From assembly GCF_023073315.1 (NCBI RefSeq), contig NZ_JADPJH010000034.1:186001-250000 (forward strand): a stretch of 64,000 bases of DNA, given 5' to 3'. This DNA is from Bradyrhizobium sp. 1. GTDB lineage: Bacteria > Pseudomonadota > Alphaproteobacteria > Rhizobiales > Xanthobacteraceae. The notes beneath the pieces were generated by a model. That model saw nothing but the letters and a program-made list of their open reading frames with translations, did no database searches and was not told where the DNA came from. Shown here piece by piece: positions 51,427 to 61,676 of this stretch; the first letter of the stretch is position 1, and every line of letters begins with the position of its first letter. Made by a program: the position numbers and the translations under genes.

Positions 51427-52294
51427 CGGAACACCTCCGCATAGCGGCGTTCGATCAGCGCGTTGCTGCCGACGACGATGAGCACCAGTGCGGCCAGCAG
51501 CAGTGTCGCGACCGCCGCGCCGAGCGGCCAGTTCAACGTGTTGAGGAATTCGTCATAGGCCAGCGTCGCCGCGACCTTGAGCCGGCGTCCCCCGATGATC
51601 GCCGGCGTCGCAAACGCACTGGCCGAGAGCGAGAACACGATGATCGCGCCCGACAGCACGCCCGGCATGATCTGCGGCATGATGATGCGGCGGATGATGG
51701 TGAGAGGGCCTGCGCCGAGCGACATCGCGGCATTCTCGATCTGCGGGTCGAGCCGCTGCAGCGCCGCCCACACCGACAGCACCATGAATGGCATCATCAC
51801 ATGCGCGAGCGCGACCACCATGCCGGTTTCGGTGAACATGAAGGGAATGGGGGAGCTGATCACGCCTGCCGACATCAGCAGCTTGTTGACGAGGCCGTTG
51901 TTGCCGCCGAACAGCAACGCCCAGCCAAGCGTGCGCGCCACCACGGAGATCAGCAGCGGCCCGAGAATGACCAGCAGGAAAATGCTCTTCCAGCGGCCGT
52001 CCATGCGGTTGAGGATGTAGGCTTCGGGCGCCCCGAGCAATGCGGTGAGCAGCGTGGTCAGGATCGCGATGCGAAACGTCCGCCAGAACATTTCAGCGTA
52101 ATAGGGATCGGTTACGATCTCGTGCCAGTTCTTGAGGATGAAGACCGGCTCAATGCCCTTGTACTGGCCCCAATCGTGGAACGACAGCATCACGGTCATC
52201 GCGAGCGGAATCAGCAGCACGCCGACGAACAGCATCAAGGCAGGCGCGGTCAGCGCCCACGGCGCGCGCGCATTGCGTTCATCAGCGGCCGTGC

Positions 52295-52298
<4 letters not shown>
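51423..52298 (-). CDS. ABC transporter permease, spermidine/putrescine (PotB) type
   Basis: A 291-residue permease with six helices and the EAA loop ENAAMSLGAGPLTIIRRIIM. The N-terminus (MSTAADERNARAPWALTAP) is the usual cytoplasmic start before the first helix. The start at 52298 is set by the ATGA overlap with the ATPase stop; the frame upstream to 52427 is the ATPase gene in another frame. It pairs with the permease at 50620. Confidence 0.9.
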
Positions 52299-53335
<1,037 letters not shown>

Positions 53336-53360
53336 CACGCTGTCTCCGCGAACGATCAGA

Positions 53361-54398
53361 TCAACGCTCGACCTCGCGATTCCAGCGCTTGGTCCACTCC
53401 TCGCGCTTCTCGTTGATGACGGTCCAATCCGGATTGTAGAGCTTTGCCGCACGCTCGCCGATCGGCGCCATCTTGCCGAGCTCGGGCGGGATCACCAGCG
53501 ATTTCAGCACCGGGCCATAGCCGTAGTCCTTCAGCATCACGAGCTGGATTTTCGGCTCGAGCAACATCTTGACGAACGTCGACGCCAGTGGCGAGGCATT
53601 CGGCTTGGTGATCGGACACGCCGTCGTCAGCAGCGTTGCCGCGCCTTCCTTCGGGTAGACGAAGTCGACGGGGAAGCCGGTGTTGGCAAAACTCTGCACG
53701 CGGCCGGTGCCCCACACCGCGATCACGGCCTGGCCGGACTGGAACAGCTCGGTCATCTTGCCCGGCGACGGCTCGTAGGCCAGCACGTTCGGATTGATCT
53801 GCTCCTTGAAGATCTTGAAGCCCGAATCGACGTTGGTCTCACCGCCGCCGTTCATCTTCGACAGCATCACCAGCGCTTCGAGGCCGTAGGTGTTGTTGAT
53901 CGGCGGGATCACGAGCTGTTTTGCGTATTTCGTGTCCTTCAGATCATTCCATGAGGTCGGCGGCGCCCAGCCTTTTTCCGCAAACACCTTGGTGTTGTAC
54001 ATCAGGCCGGTGGCGACGATGCCGATGGCGACCGCGCGATCGTCCTTGAAGCGGGCGGTATCGTAGAGATTGGCGGCCGGCAGGCCTTCGAGCTTGCCGC
54101 AGAAGCCGAGCTGGATCGCCTGGTACATCGGGCCGTCGTCGACGATGGCAACGTCGATCTGCTGGTTACCCTTCTGCGCCTGGAGTTTTGCCAGCGTGTC
54201 GGTGGAGTTGCCGGCGACGTACTCGACCTTGACGCCGTTCTCCTTCTCGAAGGCCGGGATCACCTCGTCGCGGATGGTCTTCTCGAACGAGCCGCCATAG
54301 CCGGCGACATAGAGCGTCTTTTGCTGGGCCGAGGCGGCCGACGGGGCGACAATGAGCGCCGCAATGCTGACCGCTGTCAGAAGGCGAAGAGTCTTCAT
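53361..54398 (-). CDS. ABC transporter substrate-binding protein, PotD-like
   Basis: A 345-residue binding protein. After a signal peptide (MKTLRLLTAVSIAALIVAPS, cut at ASA) comes LYVAGYGGSFEKTIRDEVIP, typical of the SBP_bac_6/PotD type that binds polyamines, opines or thiamine-like compounds. GGAGATC precedes the ATG at 54398; the longer frame to 54644 reads the LysR gene control region. It is the first gene of the nine-gene operon and would decide what is imported. Its ligand is unknown. Confidence 0.9.
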   Translation of the reverse strand: MKTLRLLTAVSIAALIVAPSAASAQQKTLYVAGYGGSFEKTIRDEVIPAFEKENGVKVEYVAGNSTDTLAKLQAQKGNQQIDVAIVDDGPMYQAIQLGFCGKLEGLPAANLYDTARFKDDRAVAIGIVATGLMYNTKVFAEKGWAPPTSWNDLKDTKYAKQLVIPPINNTYGLEALVMLSKMNGGGETNVDSGFKIFKEQINPNVLAYEPSPGKMTELFQSGQAVIAVWGTGRVQSFANTGFPVDFVYPKEGAATLLTTACPITKPNASPLASTFVKMLLEPKIQLVMLKDYGYGPVLKSLVIPPELGKMAPIGERAAKLYNPDWTVINEKREEWTKRWNREVER

Positions 54399-54670
54399 AT
54401 GGACCGATCTCCAATACCGGAATGAGGTGACGTGCCGACGAGTCTCGCTGGCCGAAGCCTTCCGCATTTCCTTCCGCGCAAATCCCTCTCCGATCAGGGC
54501 TCCGGCCCCTGCTCGGCGGGTTTGGCGCGATCCGGAGGTTCGAACCCCTCCAATCTGCCGAAAAAGCGGGCTGTCTCCAGTCCTGATGAAAAAGATCGCA
54601 AACCCGGGCTTCCGTCGTCCAATGAATAATGGCACCCTCTGCATGCCTAAATATTATGAATGGAATTGGG
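54399..54670. promoter_or_regulatory. Divergent promoter region of the binding-protein operon and the LysR gene
   Basis: The 272-base gap should hold the LysR binding sites and both promoters. The part near 54620-54660 is AT-rich (AATGAATAATGG, TAAATATTATGAATGG), a likely core of the LysR region. I cannot name an exact T-N11-A box. The rest is GC-rich and open in several frames, without protein signal. Confidence 0.5.
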
Positions 54671-55585
54671 ATGGCCCGGATCAATTCGCGGCAGGTGGAG
54701 GCCTTCCGCGCGACGATGCTGACGGGAAGCGTGACCGAGGCGGCCGCGCTGATGACCGTGACGCAGCCGGCGGTCAGCCGGTTGCTGCGCGACCTCCAGG
54801 CACTGCTGAAGATGGAGCTGTTCGAGCGGCGCGGCACCGGCCTGGTGCCGACCGCCGCAGCGATGGCGCTCTACACCGAAGTGGAGCGCTCCTTCGTCGG
54901 CCTCGAACGCATCGCCGCGGCGGCGGAAGAAATCCGTGGCCGTCGCACCGGCTCCTTGCGGATTGCAGCACTGCCGGCATTGTCGAACGGCTATTTGCCA
55001 CGGCTCACCGGTCATTTCTTGAAAGAGCGGCCCAACCTCAACCTCGCCTTCTTCGGCGTGATCTCGCCGATCGTGGTCGATTGGGTGCTGAACAATCAGT
55101 GCGATGTCGGCTTTGCCGAGGTGCCGATCGCCCATTCCGGCTTGCCGAGCCAGAAGCTGCCAGCGCCCGCGCGGGTGGCTGTCCTGCCCACCGGTCACCG
55201 CCTCGCCGAAAAGGAAGTGCTGGAGCCGCGCGATTTCGAGGGCGAGACGTTCATCTCGCTGTCGGCGGGATCATCGAGCCGGCATCTGGTCGACCAGGTC
55301 TTCCATCGCCACGATGTCCGCCGCGTGCTCAGGGTCGAGACCACGCTGTCGGAGATCATGTGCGGCATGGTGTCATCAGGACTTGGCGTCGCCATCTGCG
55401 ATCCCTTCACCGCGCAGGAATTCTCCACCCGCGGCGTCGTCGTGCGCCGCTTCTTGCCGCGGATCGACTTCGAATTCTCCGCGGTTTTTCCCGCGCAGCG
55501 CAGCCCCTCGCCGGTGGCGCTCGATCTGGTGGAGACCATGCGCAAGGCGCTCGCCGAGTTTGACGAGCCAGCGCTCAGCCGTTGA
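54671..55585 (+). CDS. LysR-family regulator, OccR/NocR-like
   Basis: A 304-residue LysR protein. The HTH segment INSRQVEAFRATMLTGSVTE and LMTVTQPAVSRLLRDLQALL resembles the opine regulators OccR and NocR of Agrobacterium. The ligand domain follows from about residue 90 (LRIAALPALSNGYLPRLTG). It is divergent from the flavoenzyme/import operon and convergent with the second operon, whose last gene it overlaps by 11 bases. It probably controls the left operon, and possibly both, in response to the substrate. An ATG at 54656 is an alternative start. Confidence 0.9.
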   Translation: MARINSRQVEAFRATMLTGSVTEAAALMTVTQPAVSRLLRDLQALLKMELFERRGTGLVPTAAAMALYTEVERSFVGLERIAAAAEEIRGRRTGSLRIAALPALSNGYLPRLTGHFLKERPNLNLAFFGVISPIVVDWVLNNQCDVGFAEVPIAHSGLPSQKLPAPARVAVLPTGHRLAEKEVLEPRDFEGETFISLSAGSSSRHLVDQVFHRHDVRRVLRVETTLSEIMCGMVSSGLGVAICDPFTAQEFSTRGVVVRRFLPRIDFEFSAVFPAQRSPSPVALDLVETMRKALAEFDEPALSR

Positions 55586-56948
55586 ACGCCGCCTGCGCCT
55601 CCGGCAGGTCCCAGATCTTGCCGATCGCAGCAGTGCCGGCGGCCATAATCGCCGCCTCGTCGGCACCGAGATAGCGTCCGGCATCGACCAGCACGCGGCC
55701 ATCGACCATGACCTGATCGATATTGGCGCGGTTGGCGAGCGCGATCAGCGCGCGGCGCGGGTCGAACAGCGGCTGAAGGTGCGGATGGGTGAGATCGACG
55801 ACGGTGAGGTCGGCGGTCGCGCCCGGCTCGATCCGGCCGAGATCCGGCCGCTTGATGACGTCGGCGGCAACGGCCGTGTTGGCTTCGATCAGCTCCGGCG
55901 AATTGGCGACATCGGCGCGCGCTGACGTGACCTTGGAGATCAGCGACGCCGCATTGAGCTCACCGAGCAAATCCATGTTGTAGCCGTCAGTGCCAACCAC
56001 CGTGCGCACACCATGCTCCGCGAACCGGCTGAACGCCGCCGTGACGCCAGCGCGCGCGAACACGCGCGGGCAGTTCAGCACGGTCATGCCGCGCGCGGCC
56101 ATCAGCTTGAGATCGTCGTCGCTGCTGAACATGCAGTGCGCCGCCATCAGGTCGGGCGCGAGCAGGCCGAGCCAGTCCAGATATTGCGCCGGCGTACGGC
56201 CACCGTAACGCTTGCCGATGGTCTCGACCTCGGCGCGGCTCTGCGCCATGTGCGTCGTGATGGGGACGCCGAGTTCGCGCGCCCGCGTGGCGCAGGCCTT
56301 CAGCAGATCCGGACCGCAGGTGTCGGTGGCGTGCGGGCTCATCGCGAGGCTGATGCGGCCGTCACCGCGATTGTTCCAGCGCTGATAGAGCGCATCCCAT
56401 GTCGCCATGTCGGTGGCGCCGTCGTCGCCGGAATAGCGCACCACGCCGTCGGCGCCGGCCTTGGCGTCCGACGTCGAGAACAGATACGGCGCGCCGTAGA
56501 AACGGATGCCCATCTCCTCGGCCGCGTCGAACATCTCCGGAATGGAATTGCGGAACGGCTCCATCACCGTGGTGGCGCCGCCCTTCAGGAGCTGGAGGAT
56601 GCCGAGCCGCGCCACCGCCATGCGTTCTTCCGCAGACAAGATATCGGCGCCGCGCTTGGTCAGCGGCAGCAGCACCGTGTAGACGATGCTCTGGTTGTTC
56701 TTGCGACCGTTGCCGTCCTCGGTGTGGCTGCGCGCCACGGCTTCCGAGAAGCAGTGATTGTGCAAATTGAGCAGGCCCGGCAGCACGAAGCGGCCAGGAC
56801 GATCGTAGACCTCGTCCGCGCGCGGCTTGTCGCGCGTGATTGCCGCGATCTTTTTGCCTTCGACCAAAACCCAATGGTCGCGCAGCACATCCTGCGTACC
56901 GTCTTTGCGTGACAGCACATAGCTGCCGAAGATTGCTGTCCTGCTCAT
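55575..56948 (-). CDS. Amidohydrolase-family deaminase-like protein (ATZ/TRZ or guanine-deaminase type)
   Basis: A 457-residue amidohydrolase. The metal ligands are visible: LLNLHNHCFSEAVA (HxH), ITTHMAQSRAEVE (H), LMAAHCMFSSDDD (H) and VVGTDGYNMD (D). This is the mononuclear zinc subclass that includes guanine, 8-oxoguanine and S-adenosylhomocysteine deaminases and triazine hydrolases. It overlaps the upstream binding-protein gene by ATGA. The substrate might be a purine or a cyclic amidine; it cannot be fixed from sequence. Confidence 0.88.
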   Translation of the reverse strand: MSRTAIFGSYVLSRKDGTQDVLRDHWVLVEGKKIAAITRDKPRADEVYDRPGRFVLPGLLNLHNHCFSEAVARSHTEDGNGRKNNQSIVYTVLLPLTKRGADILSAEERMAVARLGILQLLKGGATTVMEPFRNSIPEMFDAAEEMGIRFYGAPYLFSTSDAKAGADGVVRYSGDDGATDMATWDALYQRWNNRGDGRISLAMSPHATDTCGPDLLKACATRARELGVPITTHMAQSRAEVETIGKRYGGRTPAQYLDWLGLLAPDLMAAHCMFSSDDDLKLMAARGMTVLNCPRVFARAGVTAAFSRFAEHGVRTVVGTDGYNMDLLGELNAASLISKVTSARADVANSPELIEANTAVAADVIKRPDLGRIEPGATADLTVVDLTHPHLQPLFDPRRALIALANRANIDQVMVDGRVLVDAGRYLGADEAAIMAAGTAAIGKIWDLPEAQAAFNG

Positions 56949-58528
56949 GCGGGGCGTACGTTCCAGAAGACGGCGGTGCCGTCGAGAATGCCGGTGATGG
57001 CTTTGCGGTAGGCGGTCGGCTGCTTGTACAGGCCGATCGGAATATAGGGGATTTCCTCGAAGGCGACCGCCTGGATCTGTCGGCAGATGCGCTGCTGCTC
57101 GGCAAGCTCGGAGGCCGCCAGCCACTGGCCGCGCAAGGTCCCCATCTTCTCGCTCGCGTACCAGCCGGCGACCTTGCCTTCGCCGCGGATGTTGGTGTTG
57201 CCGGCCGGGTTGAGCCAGTCGATGCCCTGCCAATTGCCGACCGCCGCGCTCCAGCCGCCCTGCCCGATCGGGTCCTTCTTGAGCTGGCGCTGCAGCACGA
57301 CCGCGAAATCGAGCCCGGCATATTCGACGTTCATGCCGGCCTTGCGCAAGCTGTCGACCGCGATCTCGCCGAGCGGTTTCTGCGCCAGCGAGTTGGTGGG
57401 GACGAGCACCACGATCTTCTCGCCATTGTAGCCGGCGGCCTTCAGATCGGCCTTCACCTTGGCGTAGTCGCGGGGGCCGCGGAATACATCGAGGCCGACG
57501 TCGCTCGCCATTGGCGTGCCAGGCGCGAAGTAGCCGATCGGCGAGACCTGGAACGCCGGGTCGGTGCCGGCCACCGCCGTCATGAATGCGGATTGGTCGA
57601 TCGCGCCTAACAGCGCGCGGCGGACGGCCGGATTGTCGAACGGCGGCTGGAGATGATTGAGGCGCAGCATGCAGGCGTAGCCTCTGGGATCGAGGACGCG
57701 CGTCTCGATATCGCCGGCCGCCTTGATGATCGGCAGCAGGTCATGCGGCGTGGTCTCCTGCCAATCCTGCTCGCCGGTCTGGAGCGCGGCGACGCCGGTG
57801 CCGGCGTCCGGCGTGGTGGTCCAGACCACGCGGTCGTAATGCACGATCTTCGGTCCCGCCGTCCAATCCGGTTTGCCGTCGGTGCGCGGCTGGTAGCGCT
57901 CGAACTTGGCATAGGCGTTGCGCGCGCCCTGCACGCGTTCGTCGGCGAGATAGCGGAACGGACCGCTGCCGATGACTTCGGTCAGCGGCTTGAACGGATC
58001 CTGGCTCGCCAGCCGCTCCGGCATCATGAAGCAGGCGTTGATCGCGGCCTTGCCGAGCGCCTGCGGCAGTAGCGGGAACGGACGCTTGAGGCGAAAACGG
58101 ATGGTGCGGTCGTCAGCCGCCGAAAGCTCGGCGGTCGCCTCCATCAGCTCGCCGCCAAAGCCGTCACGCGCGGCCCAGCGGCGGATGCTCGCGACGCAGT
58201 CGCGGGCCAGCACGCGCTCGCCATCATGCCAGAACAGGCCGTCGCGCAGGCTGAGGTCCCATTGCAGTCCGTCGCCGGAGATGACGTGCCCCGACAGCAT
58301 CTGCGGTGAGACCTGGAGCGAGGCGCTCATGCCGTAAAGCGTGTCGTAGACCATGAAGCCGTGGTTTCGCGACACCTGCGCGGTCGAATAGATGGGATCG
58401 ACGAAGGCGAGGTCGATGACGGGGATGAAGCGCAGCGTCGACTGAGATTCAGCGCGCACGATGCCTGGAAACGACAGCGCCGGTATCGTTGCGGCGGCCT
58501 TGAGGAGCGAGCGGCGAGAGATAGGCAT
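56945..58528 (-). CDS. Extracellular solute-binding protein family 5 (peptide type), Tat signal
   Basis: A 527-residue protein with a twin-arginine signal (MPISRRSLLKAAATIPALSF, then GIVRA). The core has the family 5 features VYDTLYGMSASLQVSPQML and RFRLKRPFPLLPQALGKA. It would bind peptides or other large ligands in the periplasm. No matching permease/ATPase genes are nearby; it may share a transporter encoded elsewhere. It lies inside the right-hand operon, 22 bases after the racemase gene. Confidence 0.88.
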   Translation of the reverse strand: MPISRRSLLKAAATIPALSFPGIVRAESQSTLRFIPVIDLAFVDPIYSTAQVSRNHGFMVYDTLYGMSASLQVSPQMLSGHVISGDGLQWDLSLRDGLFWHDGERVLARDCVASIRRWAARDGFGGELMEATAELSAADDRTIRFRLKRPFPLLPQALGKAAINACFMMPERLASQDPFKPLTEVIGSGPFRYLADERVQGARNAYAKFERYQPRTDGKPDWTAGPKIVHYDRVVWTTTPDAGTGVAALQTGEQDWQETTPHDLLPIIKAAGDIETRVLDPRGYACMLRLNHLQPPFDNPAVRRALLGAIDQSAFMTAVAGTDPAFQVSPIGYFAPGTPMASDVGLDVFRGPRDYAKVKADLKAAGYNGEKIVVLVPTNSLAQKPLGEIAVDSLRKAGMNVEYAGLDFAVVLQRQLKKDPIGQGGWSAAVGNWQGIDWLNPAGNTNIRGEGKVAGWYASEKMGTLRGQWLAASELAEQQRICRQIQAVAFEEIPYIPIGLYKQPTAYRKAITGILDGTAVFWNVRPA

Positions 58529-58550
58529 TACAAGAGGCTCCTGAAGGATC

Positions 58551-59201
58551 TTACGTGTTCAACAAGACAGCGCCAATCGCCGCCGCCACCGCCTGCTGCG
58601 CAGGCTCGATCACGGGCACGCCGACCGCATCCTCAATCGCGGCACGATGCGACGCCATGCCGGCGCAGCCCATCACCACGACATCGGCGCGGCATTGCGT
58701 CACCAGCGCGCGGCCGGCTTCGATCAAGCGACTGCGGATGTCGGCGCCAGCCGTCTCGGCCGCGCTCGCGCCGACCGACCAGCTTCCGGCATAACGGCTG
58801 TCGACGCCCATCACCCGCGCCATGCGCTGCTGGCGGCGGATGCTCGACGGCGACAGCGCGATGATTCCAAAGCGTTCGCCGAGCATCAGCGCGCGAAAGA
58901 TGCCGCATTCGGCGATGCCCATCACGGGGCGAGCCCCCGCGGCCTCACGCACCGCATGCAGGCCGGGATCGCTGAAGCAGGCGAGCACGAAGGCATCAGC
59001 GTTGTCGCGCGAGACACGATTCACCAGCGGCATCACAACGCTATCGGCATCGCGCTGCGAGCTGATGCCCGGAGGCCCCTCGGCAAGACCGACCACCTCG
59101 ATCTCCGGCCCGCCGGCGATCCGCAGCGGCGCGACGGCGTCGTCGATCGCCGCCGTCACCGATGCTGAGGAGTTGGGGTTGATGACGAGGATGCGGGTCA
59201 T
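58551..59201 (-). CDS. Aspartate/glutamate/hydantoin racemase-family protein
   Basis: A 216-residue protein opening MTRILVINPNSSASVTAAID, the motif of hydantoin racemase HyuE and allantoin racemase. The two catalytic cysteines are in FVLACFSDPGL and VVMGCAGMASH. It interconverts enantiomers of a cyclic ureide such as a 5-substituted hydantoin or allantoin, making all of the substrate available to a stereospecific hydrolase. It lies next to the deacetylase-fold gene, which could be the ring-opening enzyme. Confidence 0.88.
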   Translation of the reverse strand: MTRILVINPNSSASVTAAIDDAVAPLRIAGGPEIEVVGLAEGPPGISSQRDADSVVMPLVNRVSRDNADAFVLACFSDPGLHAVREAAGARPVMGIAECGIFRALMLGERFGIIALSPSSIRRQQRMARVMGVDSRYAGSWSVGASAAETAGADIRSRLIEAGRALVTQCRADVVVMGCAGMASHRAAIEDAVGVPVIEPAQQAVAAAIGAVLLNT

Positions 59202-59209
59202 GATAGTGC

Positions 59210-60094
59210 TCAGCGGTTACCGGCCTCGTGGCGCAGAAAATTTTCCGCGATCTTCTCGCCGGTCGTGATCCAGACGTCGGGGCAAGACTTTGCGTAGGTC
59301 AGGAATTCGCGCAGCAGACGCAGCCGCATCGGACGGCCGCTGCATTGCGGATGCAGCACAGTCGTCACCATCGCACCCCAGTCCCTGGTTTCGTCGAGCT
59401 CGTCCTTCCAGATCGAGAGCACGTGCTCCCTAGGGAAGATCGAGCGCGGGCTGAAGCGCGCGGAGAGGCCGTGCATCCAGTCGTCATAGCTCGCGGTGAC
59501 AGGCAGCTCGATCGTGCCGGGCTTGCCGTCGGCGAGGCGATGGCGATAGGGCCTGACGTCGTCGCGGAAGGAGGACGTGTAGACGATGCCGTGACGCACC
59601 AAAGCGACGCGCAGCTCCTCGGTGAACTCGCCATAAGGCGCGCGATAGCCGGTCGGCCTGACGCCGAGCCGGCGCTTGAGTGCCTCGAAACCACGCTCCA
59701 GCTCCTCCTCGATCCAGGGATCGCCGGGATCGGGCAACAGGTGGTGATAGCCGTGATGGCCGATCTCGTGGCCGGCCTTGAGGATGGATTCGGCCATCGC
59801 CGGATGCGCGTCGACCGACCAGCCCGTGACGAAGAAGGTCGCCTTGAGATCGAGCTGGTCGAGCAGCTCCAGCAGCTTTGGCGTGCCGACGCGCGCCTCA
59901 TAACCGCCATAGCTCATGGTGATGAGCCGCTGCGCGTGCACCGCGTCCTTGCTGGTCCACGCACTCTCCGCGTCGACGTCGAAGGAGAGGAACATCGCCG
60001 AATTGTACGGCTTCGGCCAGGGGTATTCCGGCGCGGGATCCGCGGTGTTGGCCGGAACGAGCGGGATGCTCTGGAGTGCCTTACTGTCCAGCAT
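59210..60094 (-). CDS. Polysaccharide-deacetylase-fold amidase (PuuE/HpPgdA-like)
   Basis: A 294-residue NodB-fold protein: AMFLSFDVDAESAW (metal Asp), LKATFFVTGWSVDAHPA, then HEIGHHGYHHLLPDP with the zinc histidines and RAPYGEF. Members of this branch include PuuE allantoinases and cyclic imide hydrolases as well as peptidoglycan deacetylases. The racemase next door favours a cyclic ureide such as allantoin or a hydantoin as substrate. It overlaps the binding-protein gene by 14 bases. No signal peptide: a cytoplasmic enzyme. Confidence 0.82.
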   Translation of the reverse strand: MLDSKALQSIPLVPANTADPAPEYPWPKPYNSAMFLSFDVDAESAWTSKDAVHAQRLITMSYGGYEARVGTPKLLELLDQLDLKATFFVTGWSVDAHPAMAESILKAGHEIGHHGYHHLLPDPGDPWIEEELERGFEALKRRLGVRPTGYRAPYGEFTEELRVALVRHGIVYTSSFRDDVRPYRHRLADGKPGTIELPVTASYDDWMHGLSARFSPRSIFPREHVLSIWKDELDETRDWGAMVTTVLHPQCSGRPMRLRLLREFLTYAKSCPDVWITTGEKIAENFLRHEAGNR

Positions 60095-60896
60095 TGATGG
60101 TCGCCTTCTCTAATCCGTTGTCGTTCAGTTTCCACTTGGCAAGCAGCGTACGATAGGTGCCGTCAGCGATCAGCGCATCGAGTGCCTCGGTCATTGCCTG
60201 CTGTAACGCTTTTTCCTTGACCGGCAGCGCAATTCCCGTGAACTGCGTCGCAATGGGATCGCCGACCGGCGCATAGGTGCCCGGCTCGAGATCCATCAGA
60301 TAGGGTAACGTCTCGTTGCCCTGCACCGCGGCGTCGATGCGGCCCTGCCTGAGCTGCGTGCGCGCATCTGCCGAGCCGTCCGTACCGACGAACTGGATTG
60401 AATTGCTGCCGCAATTCTTCTGGCTCCACTTGTCGATCTCCGCCGGAAACATGGTCCGGCGGCTGGCGCCGACCTTCTTGCCGCACAGCGCCGCCATGTC
60501 CTTGAACTCGGACGCGCGGGACTGCTGCACGAAGAATTTTGGGCCGCTGCGAAGATAATCGACGAAGGAAGCAATCTCGTGCCGGCTCGCATAGTCGGTG
60601 AAGCCGGACAGGATGGCATCCACCCGGCCCGTCGAAATCGACGGTATGAACTCGGCAAAGCTGGTCTCGGTCCATTCGATCTTGACGCCAAGCTTGCGCC
60701 CGAGCGCCTCGCCGAGATCGATGTCGAAGCCCGACAGCGCGTTGGTGGCGGGATCGCGGAACTCCATCGGCGGATAGTTCGGCACCACCGCCACCTTGAT
60801 GCTGCCGCGCTTGGCGATCTCCGCCGGCAGCTCGATGGCCATCACCGACGCGCTCATGGCGCCCAAAAGTGCCGCCGCAACGAAAAGTCTCTTCAT
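60081..60896 (-). CDS. Amino-acid ABC transporter binding protein, copy 2
   Basis: A 271-residue family 3 binding protein with signal peptide (MKRLFVAAALLGAMSASVMA). The start of the mature part, ELPAEIAKRGSIKVAVVPNY then PPMEFRDPATNALSGFDIDL, is strikingly similar to that of the gene at 62527. The pair are therefore paralogues inside one operon, at either end of the permease and ATPase genes. It has GGGGG before the ATG; a GTG two codons earlier is possible. The ligand is likely a polar amino acid or its derivative. Confidence 0.9.
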   Translation of the reverse strand: MKRLFVAAALLGAMSASVMAIELPAEIAKRGSIKVAVVPNYPPMEFRDPATNALSGFDIDLGEALGRKLGVKIEWTETSFAEFIPSISTGRVDAILSGFTDYASRHEIASFVDYLRSGPKFFVQQSRASEFKDMAALCGKKVGASRRTMFPAEIDKWSQKNCGSNSIQFVGTDGSADARTQLRQGRIDAAVQGNETLPYLMDLEPGTYAPVGDPIATQFTGIALPVKEKALQQAMTEALDALIADGTYRTLLAKWKLNDNGLEKATINAGQ

Positions 60897-60911
60897 CAAC
60901 ACGCCCCCATT

Positions 60912-61676
60912 TCAGATCACTGCCGAAAGAAATGCTTTTGTGCGTTCCTCGCGTGGCGCGCCCAGCACGTCGGACGCACGGCCCTGCTCGACGATCGCGC
61001 CCTGGTCCATGTAGACCACGCGATCGGCGACCTCGCGGGCGAAGCCGAGCTCGTGCGTCACCACCATCATGGTCATGCCGCTCTTCGCCAGTTCCTTCAT
61101 GACGGCGAGCACCTCGCCGACGAGTTCGGGATCGAGCGCGCTGGTCGGCTCGTCGAACAGCATCAGCATCGGCTTCATGGCGAGCGCACGGGCAATCGCC
61201 ACGCGCTGCTGTTGACCGCCGGAGAGCTGCGCGGGATAGGAGTCCGCCTTTGCTGCAAGCCCGACGCGACGGAGCAATTCGAGCGCCTCGCTGCGCACCT
61301 CGTCGTGCTTGCGCCCCTGCACCTGGGTCGGACCTTCGGTGATGTTCTCCAGCGCGGTCTTGTGCGGAAACAAATTGAAGCGCTGGAACACCATGCCGGT
61401 CTTCAGCCGCTGCCGCCCGATCTCGCGCTCTCCGAGGCGATGGAGCCTCCCGCCCTGCTCGCGCACACCGAGCAGCTCGCCGTCGAGCCAGATGCCGCCG
61501 CTATCGATGACGGCGAGCTGGTTGATGCAGCGGAGCAGCGTGGTCTTGCCTGAGCCGGAGGCGCCGATCAGACACATCACCTCGCCGGGCCAGACGTCGA
61601 GCGAGACGTTTTTGAGAGCCTGGAACTCTCCAAAGTTCTTGGCTACGGAGCGGATCGCGACGAGGGGTTTTGTCAT
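60912..61676 (-). CDS. Amino-acid ABC transporter ATPase (GlnQ/HisP type)
   Basis: A 254-residue ATPase: Walker A IGASGSGKTTLLRC, signature LSGGQQQRVAIARAL, Walker B MLMLFDEPTSALDPELV and the switch in VVTHELGFAREVAD. The size and lack of a C-terminal domain fit the polar amino acid transporter group. It overlaps the permease gene by ATGA. It energises import of the ligand bound by one or both adjacent binding proteins. Confidence 0.93.
   Translation of the reverse strand: MTKPLVAIRSVAKNFGEFQALKNVSLDVWPGEVMCLIGASGSGKTTLLRCINQLAVIDSGGIWLDGELLGVREQGGRLHRLGEREIGRQRLKTGMVFQRFNLFPHKTALENITEGPTQVQGRKHDEVRSEALELLRRVGLAAKADSYPAQLSGGQQQRVAIARALAMKPMLMLFDEPTSALDPELVGEVLAVMKELAKSGMTMMVVTHELGFAREVADRVVYMDQGAIVEQGRASDVLGAPREERTKAFLSAVI

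Noticed and set aside
55575..55585. The 11-base overlap between the LysR gene and the amidohydrolase gene as a sign of a frameshift
   Set aside because: Both proteins end normally for their families; a short convergent overlap is common in compact genomes.
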